The translations under genes and the position numbers were made by a program. A stretch of DNA of 64,000 bases, from assembly GCA_002373995.1 (NCBI GenBank), contig DFLB01000056.1, positions 89,830 through 153,829 on the forward strand, read 5' to 3'. This stretch comes from Bacteroidales bacterium UBA3630 (GTDB lineage: Bacteria; Bacteroidota; Bacteroidia; Bacteroidales; P3). How positions within the stretch are numbered: the first letter of the stretch is position 1; each line of letters opens with the position of its first letter. Positions 7,974 through 17,474 of the stretch are shown piece after piece. The notes beneath the pieces are model-generated. The model was not told the DNA's origin. It was given only the letters and a program-made list of their open reading frames with translations, and did no database searches.

Positions 7974-9443
7974 TCAAGGCTGCAAAACCACCGCCAGACG
8001 CGACATTCCAGAGGCCGAAGCGCAACTTTGGCCCCCCTGACAACCATTCCAAAAATCAACTTTCACCGTCCCTGGCAACAGCGGTGTCAGGTACTCGCGC
8101 AGCACCTGCAAGCGCTGCTCGGTGAGCAAACCGTTGAATTCCGCATTGTCGGTAATGTCGTTGGTCAACAGCAGCCGCACATGGAAGTCCGGATTGTCCC
8201 TCAAAAAACGCACCAGCGGCGCCAACATCGCACGGCCGCGGCCGCTCAGCGCAAGGCTGACGTTGGGCTCGAACAGGTCGTGGTAGTAGATCAACGACCG
8301 CAGCGGCAGCCCGTCAAGGGTAATGTCACGCTGCACCTCGACTATAGGATACTCGCCCGTCGTCGCCATCGCCTCCATGCGCACCGTGTCGGCATAGAAG
8401 CCCGTGCGGTGATAGCGCAGGGTGTAGCCTGCTGCAGCAGGCAGGTAGAGGGCATAGAACCCAAGGCTGTCGCTGACCGTGGTCGCCACGGCATCGCTCC
8501 CGCTGTACGCCGTCACACCCACTCCCGCCATCGGTTCTCCCGAGGTGCGATGCACATACCCCCACAGATAGCGCGCCTCTATGTTGCCCCGTAAGGAATG
8601 GACAGGCGTCAGCGACGCGACGCCTCCATCGCGGCGCAGCCAGTAGGAGCACTGACGCGCTGTGTCGAAGGCTATGGCCGTCGTCGTGCTGCCGGCAAGG
8701 TTGACAGGCGATGGCATACGCATAACGCGACCCCGGCCAATCTGCACCATGCCCACCGTGTCGCCCTCGATGCGCCGCGCCACAAGCGGTGTGACATACA
8801 GGGCCGCCTGCGGATCGACACTGCTATGGCCATTGGAACTGAAGTACAGGTACTCGCCGCAGACAACGGGATGGGTCTCGTCAAGGCGTGTATTGACTCG
8901 GTTCCCCATGTTGCGCGGTGCCGACCACCCCTCTTTGCCAAGCCGCGAGTACCACAGGTCGTAGTCGCGGCCGCTGTTGCTACGGCCCGTCGACGAGAAG
9001 ACCATATACCGGCCGTCGGCCGAGAAGGTGGGGTGCAACACACTCATGCCGTCCATATCCACACGCTTGGTCTTGGGGCTCTTGCCATCCTCGGCATGGC
9101 TGCAGTAGAGCACCGACAAGCCTTTCTTGTCGGGAGCTGTGAAGTACAGGTCGCCGCTGACAGGATGGCGCACAGCATGGCTGAGCGCATCGTTGAGCTT
9201 GACCAACTGCGTGTCAGGGGCAAAGCGCAGGATGTCGTCGCCTCGCCGCTGGGCGGCAAGTATCACGTCGTTGGTATAGCAATAGAGCGTGCCGTCGAGC
9301 ATGAAGAGCGTCGACTCCCCCTCGGGAACAACCGCCGACACCTGATGTACATCGCGAAATGCCGTAGCCTGGCCCCTCGTTGCCACGGGGAGCACTGTCA
9401 ACACGGCCATCGCCGCCGCTGCAAGGTGTGTGTGCAGTTTCAT
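7974..9443 (-). CDS. Beta-propeller / carboxypeptidase-regulatory / degenerate OmpA-like protein (PorE-like)
   Basis: A 489-residue exported protein with signal peptide (cleavage after about residue 25). Residues 30-280 carry PD40/WD40-like strands, for example HPTFSADGRYMVFSS and ETHPVVCGEYLYFSSNG. A carboxypeptidase regulatory-like fold follows (GYVHRTSGEPMAGVGV) at about 300-350. The end resembles an OmpA peptidoglycan-binding domain, with NAEFNGLLTEQRLQVLREYL in place of the usual N-x2-LS-x2-RA motif. This is the domain order of PorE, the T9SS anchor, but without the N-terminal TPR. The start overlaps the lon stop by 4 bases (ATGA), so the two are coupled. A role in envelope anchoring is inference. 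Confidence 0.7.
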   Translation of the reverse strand: MKLHTHLAAAAMAVLTVLPVATRGQATAFRDVHQVSAVVPEGESTLFMLDGTLYCYTNDVILAAQRRGDDILRFAPDTQLVKLNDALSHAVRHPVSGDLYFTAPDKKGLSVLYCSHAEDGKSPKTKRVDMDGMSVLHPTFSADGRYMVFSSTGRSNSGRDYDLWYSRLGKEGWSAPRNMGNRVNTRLDETHPVVCGEYLYFSSNGHSSVDPQAALYVTPLVARRIEGDTVGMVQIGRGRVMRMPSPVNLAGSTTTAIAFDTARQCSYWLRRDGGVASLTPVHSLRGNIEARYLWGYVHRTSGEPMAGVGVTAYSGSDAVATTVSDSLGFYALYLPAAAGYTLRYHRTGFYADTVRMEAMATTGEYPIVEVQRDITLDGLPLRSLIYYHDLFEPNVSLALSGRGRAMLAPLVRFLRDNPDFHVRLLLTNDITDNAEFNGLLTEQRLQVLREYLTPLLPGTVKVDFWNGCQGGQSCASASGMSRLAVVLQP

Positions 9444-11899
9444 TTCCTTCTCTTTTTCTCTATCGCCAACGGCAGCGCTTCACTCATGACGTTGATGTAG
9501 TGGAACCGCAAACCGTCAAGGTAGCTTTTGTCTATATCTTCAATGTCGCGGCGGTTGTCTTCACAAAGGACTATATCGGTGATGCCGGCACGCTTGGCGG
9601 CCAGTATCTTCTCCTTGATGCCGCCAACGGGCGTCACATCGCCGCGCAGGGTGATTTCTCCCGTCATGGCAACGTTGGGAAGCACCTTGCGGTGGGTGAA
9701 GGCCGACACCATGGCGACAAACATCGTGATGCCCGCCGAGGGACCGTCCTTGGGTGTCGCTCCTTCCGGGACATGGATGTGGATGTTGCTCTGCTCGATG
9801 AGGTCGTTGCCTATGCCTAAGGTGTCTGCATGGGCCTTGAGGTATTCGAATGCCAGCGTCGCCGACTCTTTCATCACATCGCCAAGGTTGCCGGTCATGG
9901 TGAGGGTGCCCTTGCCGTGGCTGAGGGAGGCTTCGATGAAGAGAATTTCGCCGCCAACGGGCGTCCACGCCAATCCCGTCACGACACCCTCGCGGGCTGT
10001 GCGCTGGGCGCGTTCGCTGTTGTGAATAGGCAGGCCGAGGACTTCCTTCACCTCGGCATCAAGCACCTGGGTGGGGCATCGCTTGCCGCTTTCCAGCATC
10101 ACCACGCGGTGGCGCACCAGCTTGGAGAGCTGCTTCTCGAGCTGCCGCACACCGCCTTCGCGCGTGTAGTCGTTGATGACGGTGCGAATGGTCTCGGCAG
10201 GAAAGCGCAGCTTGCGCCTATCCATTACGTTCTCGCGCATGATGCGAGGCAGCAGGTGACGGGTGGCAATCTGCTGTTTCTCTTCTATCACGTAGCCGCT
10301 GAAGTCGATGACTTCCATGCGGTCGAGCAGCGCAGGCTGTATGTCCTGCAGACTGTTGGCGGTGGCAATGAAGAGCACTTTGGAGAGGTCATAGTCGATG
10401 CCGAGGAAGTTGTCGTGGAAGTGGCAGTTCTGCTCGGGGTCGAGGACTTCGAGGAGGGCTGAGGAGGGGTCGCCGTGGAAGGTGTTGGTCTGCACCTTGT
10501 CTATCTCGTCGAGAACAAAGACAGGGTTGGAAACCTTGGCTTTGATCATCTCTTGTATGATGCGTCCCGGCAGGGCTCCCACATAGGTGCGCCTGTGGCC
10601 TCGTATTTCGGCCTCGTCGTGCAGCCCGCCCAGCGCCACACGGCGGTAGGGGCGCCCCAGGGCCGCCGCCACCGAACGGCAGATGGAGGTCTTGCCGGTG
10701 CCCGGAGGCCCCACGAGGCAGAGCACTTGGGCCTTGGACTGCATCTGGTGGGTCCGGCGACGCGAGAGGACAGCAAGGTATTCTATGACGCGGTCTTTCA
10801 CCTTCTGGATACCGTAGTGGTCGCGGTCGAGCACCTTGCGGGCTTGCTCAAGGTCGTATTTTTCCGTAGCAGTCTCTTCCCAGGGAATGTCAAGCAGGGT
10901 CTCGAGGTAGGTCTGCTGCGTGGAATAGTCGGGCGACATAGGCTGAAGCCGCGACAGTTTGGTGAGTTCTTTGTCGAAGGTCTCGCCTACTGGCTTTGGC
11001 CAGTGCTTCTTTTCGGCACGGGCTCGGAGGGCTTTGACGTCGCTCTCGGCCCAGGGATTGGTGGCGCCATTGCCAAGTTCTTCCTGTATGACGTCCATCT
11101 GATGGCGCAGGAAATACTCGCGCTGCTGGCGGCTCATGACTTCCTGGGTCTTGCTGTCTATTTCGCGCCGTAGTTCGTCGAGGCCTTTCAGGGTGCTGAG
11201 TTGCTCGAGGAGCAGTTTGAGACGTTCCACATAACTGTCGGCAGCAAGCAGATTGTATTTGGCTTCGGCCTCGGCCTCGATGTGGGTACAGGCAAAGTTG
11301 ATATAGATTTTGTCGCTGCCAATGCCGCGGAGCATCGAGACAAGCTCGTCGTCCTGAAGGCGCGAGCGCATGATTTCGCCATAGTCGCGGCGCAGGAGTT
11401 TCATCTTGCGCTGGAAGGTAGCCGTGGACATGCCTTCTTCGCTCTCTGGGGCAACGGTCACACAGCCAACCATGTAGGGGTTGTGGCTGCGCACGATGAG
11501 GGAGTGGCATCGGGTGACGCCCTGGAGGATGGCCACGGTGGTATCGTCGCGGAAGTCAAAGACCTTTAGCACCTTGGCCACAACGCCGACAGGAGCAAGG
11601 TCGAGCTCGGTGGGGTCGTCGCTGTCGCCGCGCTGCAGGAAGACGGCGATATGGCGGTTGGGGGTAGTCACATCGCTCAACAGGTGGCGCGACTTGGGCC
11701 GGCGTGCGGCGATGGGTATCAGCACTCCTGGCATGAGCACTTGATCCATCAATGGCAGGATAGGCATCTCGTTTTCGATGCCTTCGTCGTGTAGTAGTAT
11801 ATCTTCGTCGTCGGTATCTATGACGGGGACAATGTTGGCGCGAATGTTCATTCCTTGGGCAAAGAGTTCCCCGAGTTCATCGAGACTTTTCATCAACAT
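9440..11899 (-). CDS. lon: ATP-dependent protease Lon
   Basis: Lon, the soluble ATP-dependent serine protease that degrades misfolded and regulatory proteins. The 819 residues contain the N-terminal substrate domain, a coiled middle, the AAA+ module with Walker A GPPGTGKTS and Walker B VFVLDEID, and the C-terminal protease with catalytic serine in KDGPSAGITMF and catalytic lysine in KEKILAAKRAG. The start is either 11899 or the second ATG at 11893. The PorE-like gene follows with a 4-base overlap. Confidence 0.97.
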   Translation of the reverse strand: MLMKSLDELGELFAQGMNIRANIVPVIDTDDEDILLHDEGIENEMPILPLMDQVLMPGVLIPIAARRPKSRHLLSDVTTPNRHIAVFLQRGDSDDPTELDLAPVGVVAKVLKVFDFRDDTTVAILQGVTRCHSLIVRSHNPYMVGCVTVAPESEEGMSTATFQRKMKLLRRDYGEIMRSRLQDDELVSMLRGIGSDKIYINFACTHIEAEAEAKYNLLAADSYVERLKLLLEQLSTLKGLDELRREIDSKTQEVMSRQQREYFLRHQMDVIQEELGNGATNPWAESDVKALRARAEKKHWPKPVGETFDKELTKLSRLQPMSPDYSTQQTYLETLLDIPWEETATEKYDLEQARKVLDRDHYGIQKVKDRVIEYLAVLSRRRTHQMQSKAQVLCLVGPPGTGKTSICRSVAAALGRPYRRVALGGLHDEAEIRGHRRTYVGALPGRIIQEMIKAKVSNPVFVLDEIDKVQTNTFHGDPSSALLEVLDPEQNCHFHDNFLGIDYDLSKVLFIATANSLQDIQPALLDRMEVIDFSGYVIEEKQQIATRHLLPRIMRENVMDRRKLRFPAETIRTVINDYTREGGVRQLEKQLSKLVRHRVVMLESGKRCPTQVLDAEVKEVLGLPIHNSERAQRTAREGVVTGLAWTPVGGEILFIEASLSHGKGTLTMTGNLGDVMKESATLAFEYLKAHADTLGIGNDLIEQSNIHIHVPEGATPKDGPSAGITMFVAMVSAFTHRKVLPNVAMTGEITLRGDVTPVGGIKEKILAAKRAGITDIVLCEDNRRDIEDIDKSYLDGLRFHYINVMSEALPLAIEKKRRK

Positions 11900-11954
11900 G
11901 TATAATTAGCTTAAAGAATGATATATTAACGTATAAAAGGCCAAAAAAGTTTCA

Positions 11955-14396
11955 CTATTCTTCGTGGTAGTAGACGCGCTTGACGCGAGGCGAGACGGCG
12001 GTGAGCATTTCGTAAGGGATGGTGCCGGCGGCGGCAGCATTGCGTTGCAGCAGGTCGCCTTCGCCGAAGAGCACGGCGCGGTCGCCCTCGCGACAGGGGA
12101 TGTCGGTGACATCGACAAAGCACATGTCCATGCAGACGCTACCGATGATAGGAGCTTCAAGGCCGGCAATGGCGACGCGGCCGTTGCCGTTGCCAAGATG
12201 TCGGCTGAGGCCGTCGGCATAGCCGACGGGGAGGATGGCGATGCGCGAGGGACGCGAGGCTTGCCAGCGGCGATTGTAGCCTACGGTGTCGCCAGCGGGT
12301 ATCGCTTTGATTTGCGAGATACGGGTTACAAGGCGGGACACTTGGCGGAGGTTGCGCTGAACGTCGGGTTCGGGAGCGATGCCGTAGAGCCCGATGCCAA
12401 GGCGCACCATGTCCATTTGCGCTTCGGGGAAACGGCTGATGCCGGAGGAGTTGAGTATGTGCTTGATGCAGTGGAAGGGTGCACCCCATTGCTGCAGGCG
12501 GGTGATTTGCAGGCGAGTGAAGTCGTCCATGGCTGGGTCTTCGCTGCAGGCAAGGTGCGAAAAGACGCTTTTGACCTCAACAAGGCCTCGGAGCTGGTCG
12601 AGGCGTTGCAGGAGCTGCGGCAGGTCGTCGCCAGAGAACCCGAGGCGGTGCATTCCGGTGTCAAATTCGATATGTATAGGATAGGCCGAGGATGCGCCTT
12701 GCACGAGTTGGGAATAAGCCGAGGAGAAGCGTTCAAGGATGGGGAAGGAGTAGATGTCTGGTTCAAGGCGGTAACGGATAATCTGGTCGAAGCCTGCAGG
12801 TTCAGGGTTCATGACCATGATGGGGAGGGTGATGCCGTTGCGCCGGAGTTCGACGCCTTCGTCGATATAGGCAACGGTAAGGTAGTCGACATGGTTGTGC
12901 TGGAGCGCGGTAGCCACCTGGACAGTGCCGGCGCCGTAGGAGGAAGCTTTGACCATAGCCATGAGGCGGGTGCCGGGATTGAGGCGGGAGCGGAAGTAGT
13001 TGAGGTTGTGGATGAGTGCGTCGAGGTTGACTTCCATGAGGGTTTCGTGGCTGCGCTGCTGGAGCTGGTGCGCGATGCGTTCGAAGGAGTAGGCGCGGGC
13101 TCCTTTGAGGAGGATGGTTTGGGAGCGGAAGTCGGCGGGGTCGAGGTGGCGCAGGAAGTCGTCGGTGGAGGGGTAGAAAGCGGTGCGGGGTATGGCGGCA
13201 AAGGCAGACTGGCAGCGCAAAAGCGCAGGGCCAATGCCTATGAAGGTCTGTATGCCACGCTGTTGTATGGTGCGGGCAACGCTGTCGTAGAGTTCTGTTT
13301 CGGGGACACCAGACTGGGGGATGTCGCTTATGACAACGGTGCGCTTGTCGTGCTGGCGCTGCTGGAGGAGGAGGTCGAGGGCAATGTCGAGGGAGGCGGT
13401 ATCGAGGGAGTAGCTGTCGTTGATGAGGAGGCTGTTGCCGGTGCCTTCGATGATTTCAAGCCGCATTTCGACAGGCGAGAGGTGGGCGCAACGAGAAACA
13501 ATCTCCTGCGGCTGACAGCCGAGGATGTGCATGAGAGCGATGCAGTGGAGAGCGTTTTCCTGCGAGGCACGGTCAGTGAAAGGGATGGTGACGGCGAGGC
13601 CGTCAGCAAGGGTGATACGGCTTTGCCCGTCGAGGGTCTCTACGGAGAGGAGGCGCATGTCGCACTGCGGACCTTTGCCCCAGACGAAGAGGTGGCTGCG
13701 GAGCCCTTCATCGGTGATGAAGGGGGCATACTCTTCAGAACAGATAACGGTTTGGCAGTGGAGGAAGAGCTTGGTCTTTTCGTCGGCTTTTTGCTGGCGT
13801 GAGGTGAAGTTTTCGTCGTGAGCCTGACGGATGTTGGTGAGGATACCGATGGTGGGTTGGATGACGTTTTGCAGGGCCTCCATTTCGCCCGGCTGGGAGA
13901 TGCCCGCCTCGAAGATGGCGATGTCATGCTGTGGAGCCATCTGCCAGACGGAGAGGGGAACACCGATTTGGGAGTTGTAGCTTTTAGGGCTGGCGACGAC
14001 ACGGCGGTCGGCACCGAGGAGCTGGACGAGCCAGTCTTTGACGACGGTCTTGCCGTTGCTGCCTGTGATGCCCACGACGGGGATATGGAACTGGCGACGG
14101 TGTGCGGCGGCCACGAGTTGGAGGGCACGGATGACATCATCGACCCACCAGAGGTTGGCATCGGGATAGGAGCAATCAAAGTCGGCCGGCAGGACAAAAG
14201 AGCGTACGCCGGCGCGGTAGAGTTCGTCGACATAGCGGGTGCCACTGTTGCGCCGCGTGGGGATGGCAAAGAAGAGGGTTCCCTCGGGAGAGCCAAGACG
14301 ACGGCTGTCGGTGAGGAGATGCTCCACGGCAAGGTCAGGACTGACGACCTGACAACGGGAAGCGGAAACGATGGTCTGTATTTGGTTTGCTTTCAT
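11955..14396 (-). CDS. murF-alr: Fused MurF ligase and alanine racemase
   Basis: A bifunctional protein of 813 residues typical of Bacteroidota. The N-terminal half (about 1-440) is UDP-MurNAc-tripeptide:D-Ala-D-Ala ligase, with the ATP loop GITGSNGKTVVKDW and the Mur-family SYNSQIGVPLSVW region. The C-terminal half is a PLP alanine racemase with the lysine motif MVKASSYGAG and the second-base tyrosine region DTVGYNRRW. It thus makes D-Ala and adds D-Ala-D-Ala to the peptidoglycan precursor. The start at 14396 (MKANQIQ) is chosen because the open frame further upstream lacks family similarity and overlaps the DUF2851 gene. In Flavobacteria murF lies near gldJ, and here gldJ is 4.6 kb upstream. 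Confidence 0.95.
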   Translation of the reverse strand: MKANQIQTIVSASRCQVVSPDLAVEHLLTDSRRLGSPEGTLFFAIPTRRNSGTRYVDELYRAGVRSFVLPADFDCSYPDANLWWVDDVIRALQLVAAAHRRQFHIPVVGITGSNGKTVVKDWLVQLLGADRRVVASPKSYNSQIGVPLSVWQMAPQHDIAIFEAGISQPGEMEALQNVIQPTIGILTNIRQAHDENFTSRQQKADEKTKLFLHCQTVICSEEYAPFITDEGLRSHLFVWGKGPQCDMRLLSVETLDGQSRITLADGLAVTIPFTDRASQENALHCIALMHILGCQPQEIVSRCAHLSPVEMRLEIIEGTGNSLLINDSYSLDTASLDIALDLLLQQRQHDKRTVVISDIPQSGVPETELYDSVARTIQQRGIQTFIGIGPALLRCQSAFAAIPRTAFYPSTDDFLRHLDPADFRSQTILLKGARAYSFERIAHQLQQRSHETLMEVNLDALIHNLNYFRSRLNPGTRLMAMVKASSYGAGTVQVATALQHNHVDYLTVAYIDEGVELRRNGITLPIMVMNPEPAGFDQIIRYRLEPDIYSFPILERFSSAYSQLVQGASSAYPIHIEFDTGMHRLGFSGDDLPQLLQRLDQLRGLVEVKSVFSHLACSEDPAMDDFTRLQITRLQQWGAPFHCIKHILNSSGISRFPEAQMDMVRLGIGLYGIAPEPDVQRNLRQVSRLVTRISQIKAIPAGDTVGYNRRWQASRPSRIAILPVGYADGLSRHLGNGNGRVAIAGLEAPIIGSVCMDMCFVDVTDIPCREGDRAVLFGEGDLLQRNAAAAGTIPYEMLTAVSPRVKRVYYHEE

Positions 14397-14410
14397 GATG
14401 AAATCAAGGT

Positions 14411-15691
14411 TTATTTGCTTTTCAAAAGATGGTAGCCCACCCTGCATTCGAGACAGCGACGCGAGGAGCAGTAGTTGTTGTAGAGCTGCAGCAGGGCTTG
14501 GCTGTCGGCGGCAGAGGACACCCCTACCCCAGCCTGCTGCCATTGACGGATGACGGCATTATCCTCAGGGGGCAGCTGGCCAAGGAGGTGCAGGGCTTGA
14601 TCCTTGTAGTGCTGGCTGCCATGCTCGGCACCATAGACGAAGAGCAGCGGTAGCCAGGCATTGATGATGAGCAGGTCGGCCTGCATGCGCCCCATGTGCT
14701 TAGCGGAGGAGCGGCCTGCAAGCCGGTCAAACTGGTAGTGGTTGTCCCAATAGGGTGCCGCGGAACGATTGAAGAGGCGCTCAAGTTCCTTCACATCGGT
14801 GATGTCCAAGAGTGTAGAGAATAGATTGGTCGAGGAAGAGAGGAGGTCGGCAAACTGGCTGATGCGAATGGTGGGAAAGTTGGAGGGACGCAAACGATGG
14901 AACTTCCATAGGTGACGGTCGATGGGCGAAAGTCGGAGGGCGGTGCGCAGAGGCTCATAGTCAGACTGCAGGCGACGCGGGTATTCGTCCTCGAAATAAG
15001 GGTCGAGGAGACCGGCTTGGCCCATGAGCAGTGCCTCGACACGGACGCGGTCGTTGTTCCAGCGAGCCAGTATTTTCTGGTCCAGCGACTTGGCCAGGAG
15101 TTCGAAAGCCAGCGCATTGACCTTGCCACCGAAGTAGCGAGCCATCAGCCAATAGCAGGTCTGAGACCAGTTGCCTTTGCTTTCGTCGAGCATACGATGG
15201 ACCGTCTCAGCTTTGGCCTCGATGCGTTCAACGGTCAAGCGTTCAAGCCAAGAGGAGAGGAGGAACTGCGGCACGGCAGCCACCTTGCTGAAACAAGGGA
15301 AGGGATTGCCGGCCGGCGGGGTGGTGAGGGCCTCGTAGTTGGCCACCAGTGCGGGATGGAGGAAACGTTTGATTTCGAGAGTGGCGGGAGATTGGCCGTC
15401 CTGACGGAAAATCTCGCCGTCGTGTTCGTACACCACATGCAGCACAACGTTGTTGTAGGCGGCGTCCATGTCGTGACGGTGGCAGTGCCAGTCGGTGGTA
15501 CGGATATGCACTTCGACGTTGCCAGCCCATTCGACCTGTCCGATACGTACACGCGCGTTAAAAAAATCAGGGCCAGCATCCTTGTTCAACTCGCCGGCTT
15601 TCAGCACGACAACAGGCTGGCCATCGGTCGTGGTCAGCCCGCCATCGAGCATCTGATATTGCCAGATGTAATGTAGGAAGGCTTCCGTCAT
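14411..15691 (-). CDS. DUF2851 family protein
   Basis: A 426-residue soluble protein of the DUF2851 family, conserved in Bacteroidota and of unknown function. The family start is plain: FLHYIWQYQMLDGGL, then GELNKDAGPDFFNARVRIG and GNVEVHIRTTDWHCHRHD, a segment rich in histidine and acidic residues that could bind a metal (inference). The C-terminal tail has four cysteines in LYNNYCSSRRCLECRVGYH. The ATG overlaps the dnaJ stop by one base (TGATG), and the murF-alr start follows 14 bases after its stop, so the gene belongs to the grpE-dnaJ-DUF2851-murF run. Confidence 0.88.
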   Translation of the reverse strand: MTEAFLHYIWQYQMLDGGLTTTDGQPVVVLKAGELNKDAGPDFFNARVRIGQVEWAGNVEVHIRTTDWHCHRHDMDAAYNNVVLHVVYEHDGEIFRQDGQSPATLEIKRFLHPALVANYEALTTPPAGNPFPCFSKVAAVPQFLLSSWLERLTVERIEAKAETVHRMLDESKGNWSQTCYWLMARYFGGKVNALAFELLAKSLDQKILARWNNDRVRVEALLMGQAGLLDPYFEDEYPRRLQSDYEPLRTALRLSPIDRHLWKFHRLRPSNFPTIRISQFADLLSSSTNLFSTLLDITDVKELERLFNRSAAPYWDNHYQFDRLAGRSSAKHMGRMQADLLIINAWLPLLFVYGAEHGSQHYKDQALHLLGQLPPEDNAVIRQWQQAGVGVSSAADSQALLQLYNNYCSSRRCLECRVGYHLLKSK

Positions 15692-16839
15692 CAGTTGAAC
15701 ATTTCTTTCATCTTGTCGAAGAAGCCGCGTTCCTGCTTGGTCGGGTTGGGTTTGAAGTTGTCGTGCTTCTGCAGCTCTTCAAGGGTCTTCTTCTCGTCCT
15801 TCGAGAGAGATTTGGGCACCCAGACGTTGAGGCACACAAGCAGATCGCCGCGGCCGTAGCCGTTCATGATGGGCAGGCCCTTGCCGCGCAGTCTGACCAC
15901 ACGTCCGGAGGGGGTGCCGGGTTCGATTTTAATCTTCACCTTGCCTGTGAGGGTCGGTATCTCGACCGAGGCGCCAAGGGCAGCCTCGCTGAAGGTGATG
16001 AAGGCGTTGTAGTAGAGGTTGGCATCCTGGCGTTCGAAGACATCGTGTTCCTGCTCCTCAATGAGGACGATGAGATCGCCCGCTATGCCGCCGTGCGGCG
16101 CCGCATTACCCTGTCCCTGCATAGCCAGTTGCATACCGTCCTGGACACCGGCGGGGATATTGATGGTGATGATTTCATCGCTCTTCACGATGCCGTCGCC
16201 GTGGCAGTCGTGGCACTTGTCCTTGATGACATGCCCTTCACCCCCGCAATGGGGGCAGGCGCTCTGGGTCTGCATCATGCCCAAGATGGTACGTTTGGTC
16301 TCAGTCACCACACCGCTACCGTGGCAGTGCGGACATGTCTCGGTCTTGCCGTCGCGGGCACCACTGCCGCCACAAGTCTTACAGGGTACATATTTGCTGA
16401 CCTTGATTTTCTTCTCGCATCCGCGGTCTATCTCTTCGAGAGTCAGCTTGACCCTGACACGCAGATTGGTACCACGCAGCACACGACGGGTGGCGCCACC
16501 GCCAAAGCCGGTAAAACCGGTGCGGAAGCCGCCGCCACCGAAAAGATCGCCGAAGATGCTGCCGAACTGCGAGAATATGTCGTTCATATCCATACCGCCC
16601 TGTCCATAGGCACCGTCGACACCGGCATGGCCGTACTGGTCATAGCGCGCCTTCTTGTCCGGATTGCTCAACACATCGTAAGCCTCGGCAGCCTCCTTGA
16701 ACTTCTCCTCGGCCTCCTTGTCGCCGGGGTTACGGTCAGGATGGTACTGCAAAGCCAGTTTGCGGTAGGCCTTCTTGAGTTCTTCGGGAGTGGCGTTCTT
16801 GTCCACACCCAACACTTCGTAGTAGTCTCTCTTTGCCAT
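15691..16839 (-). CDS. dnaJ: Chaperone DnaJ
   Basis: DnaJ (Hsp40), co-chaperone that delivers substrates to DnaK and stimulates its ATPase. The 382 residues have an N-terminal J domain with the HPD motif (YHPDRNP), a Gly/Phe-rich stretch, four zinc-binding CxxCxGxG repeats ([32 protein letters not shown]) and the C-terminal substrate-binding domains. I start it at [11 protein letters not shown] (16839), the normal N-terminus, instead of the ATG 24 bases upstream. grpE lies 17 bases upstream. dnaK is not in the window. Confidence 0.97.
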   Translation of the reverse strand: MAKRDYYEVLGVDKNATPEELKKAYRKLALQYHPDRNPGDKEAEEKFKEAAEAYDVLSNPDKKARYDQYGHAGVDGAYGQGGMDMNDIFSQFGSIFGDLFGGGGFRTGFTGFGGGATRRVLRGTNLRVRVKLTLEEIDRGCEKKIKVSKYVPCKTCGGSGARDGKTETCPHCHGSGVVTETKRTILGMMQTQSACPHCGGEGHVIKDKCHDCHGDGIVKSDEIITINIPAGVQDGMQLAMQGQGNAAPHGGIAGDLIVLIEEQEHDVFERQDANLYYNAFITFSEAALGASVEIPTLTGKVKIKIEPGTPSGRVVRLRGKGLPIMNGYGRGDLLVCLNVWVPKSLSKDEKKTLEELQKHDNFKPNPTKQERGFFDKMKEMFN

Positions 16840-16856
16840 GTTTCGTATCTCCTTTC

Positions 16857-17405
16857 TCAGCACGCCACGACCACCTTGGCGTAGCGCAAAACCTTATCGT
16901 TGAGGTAGTAGCCTTTCTCCACAACGTCAATCACCAGCCCTTTCTGCTCGGGTGCAGGTGCCGGGATCTGCGTGACGGCCTCGTGGAGCGACTCGTCGAA
17001 CTTGACGCCTTTCACCTCCATTGCCTTCAGGCCTTTCTGTTCCAGTATTTTCATCAGCTTGCTGTAGATCAGCTTCACGCCCTCGTCGTCGGACGAAACA
17101 GCCAAGGCGCGCTCGAAGTCGTCGACAACGGGCAGGATGGCCTTCATCATCTCACGGCTGCCGTTGAGCAGGAGGTCGGCCTTCTCGACATTGGTGCGTT
17201 TGCGGTAGTTCTCGTACTCGGAATAGAGCCTCAGGTACTTGTCGTTGAGCGTAGCCAGTTTTTCGCCCATTTCCTGCAGCCGATCCTGGTCTGACAGGTC
17301 AGCGGCTGCCTCGGCGGGCTGTTGAGCATCGGTAGGGGTTTCTTCGATGGTTTCTTGCGTTGTGGGCTCTTCGGCCTCGATGTTATTATTTTCTTTTTTG
17401 CTCAT
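16857..17405 (-). CDS. grpE: Nucleotide exchange factor GrpE
   Basis: GrpE, which releases ADP from DnaK. The 182 residues have an acidic, low-complexity N-terminus (about 1-45), a long helix ([26 protein letters not shown]) and the C-terminal beta domain with family motifs [10 protein letters not shown] and [18 protein letters not shown]. It is the first gene of a run with dnaJ. A terminator for the gene before it ends 38 bases upstream, and a weak promoter element (TAATATTG) lies between them. Confidence 0.96.
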   Translation of the reverse strand: MSKKENNNIEAEEPTTQETIEETPTDAQQPAEAAADLSDQDRLQEMGEKLATLNDKYLRLYSEYENYRKRTNVEKADLLLNGSREMMKAILPVVDDFERALAVSSDDEGVKLIYSKLMKILEQKGLKAMEVKGVKFDESLHEAVTQIPAPAPEQKGLVIDVVEKGYYLNDKVLRYAKVVVAC

Positions 17406-17437
17406 TTCAATAGTGTTTTTACTGCCAATATTATAGC

Positions 17438-17459
17438 AAAAAGACTGCCAATGGCAGTC
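17438..17459 (-). terminator. Terminator after the OstA-like gene
   Basis: Minus strand: GACTGCCA (17459-17452) and TGGCAGTC (17450-17443) form a tight hairpin followed by TTTTT. It lies 16 bases past the OstA-like stop and separates that gene from grpE. Confidence 0.75.
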
Positions 17460-17474
17460 CTCACTGACATTTTG

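Noticed and set aside
7532..8059. Protein-coding frames across the tRNA region
   Set aside because: They run through tRNA-Pro, its terminator and promoter.
11964..13802. 612-codon open frame on the plus strand
   Set aside because: Antisense to murF-alr; composition is that of a shadow frame.
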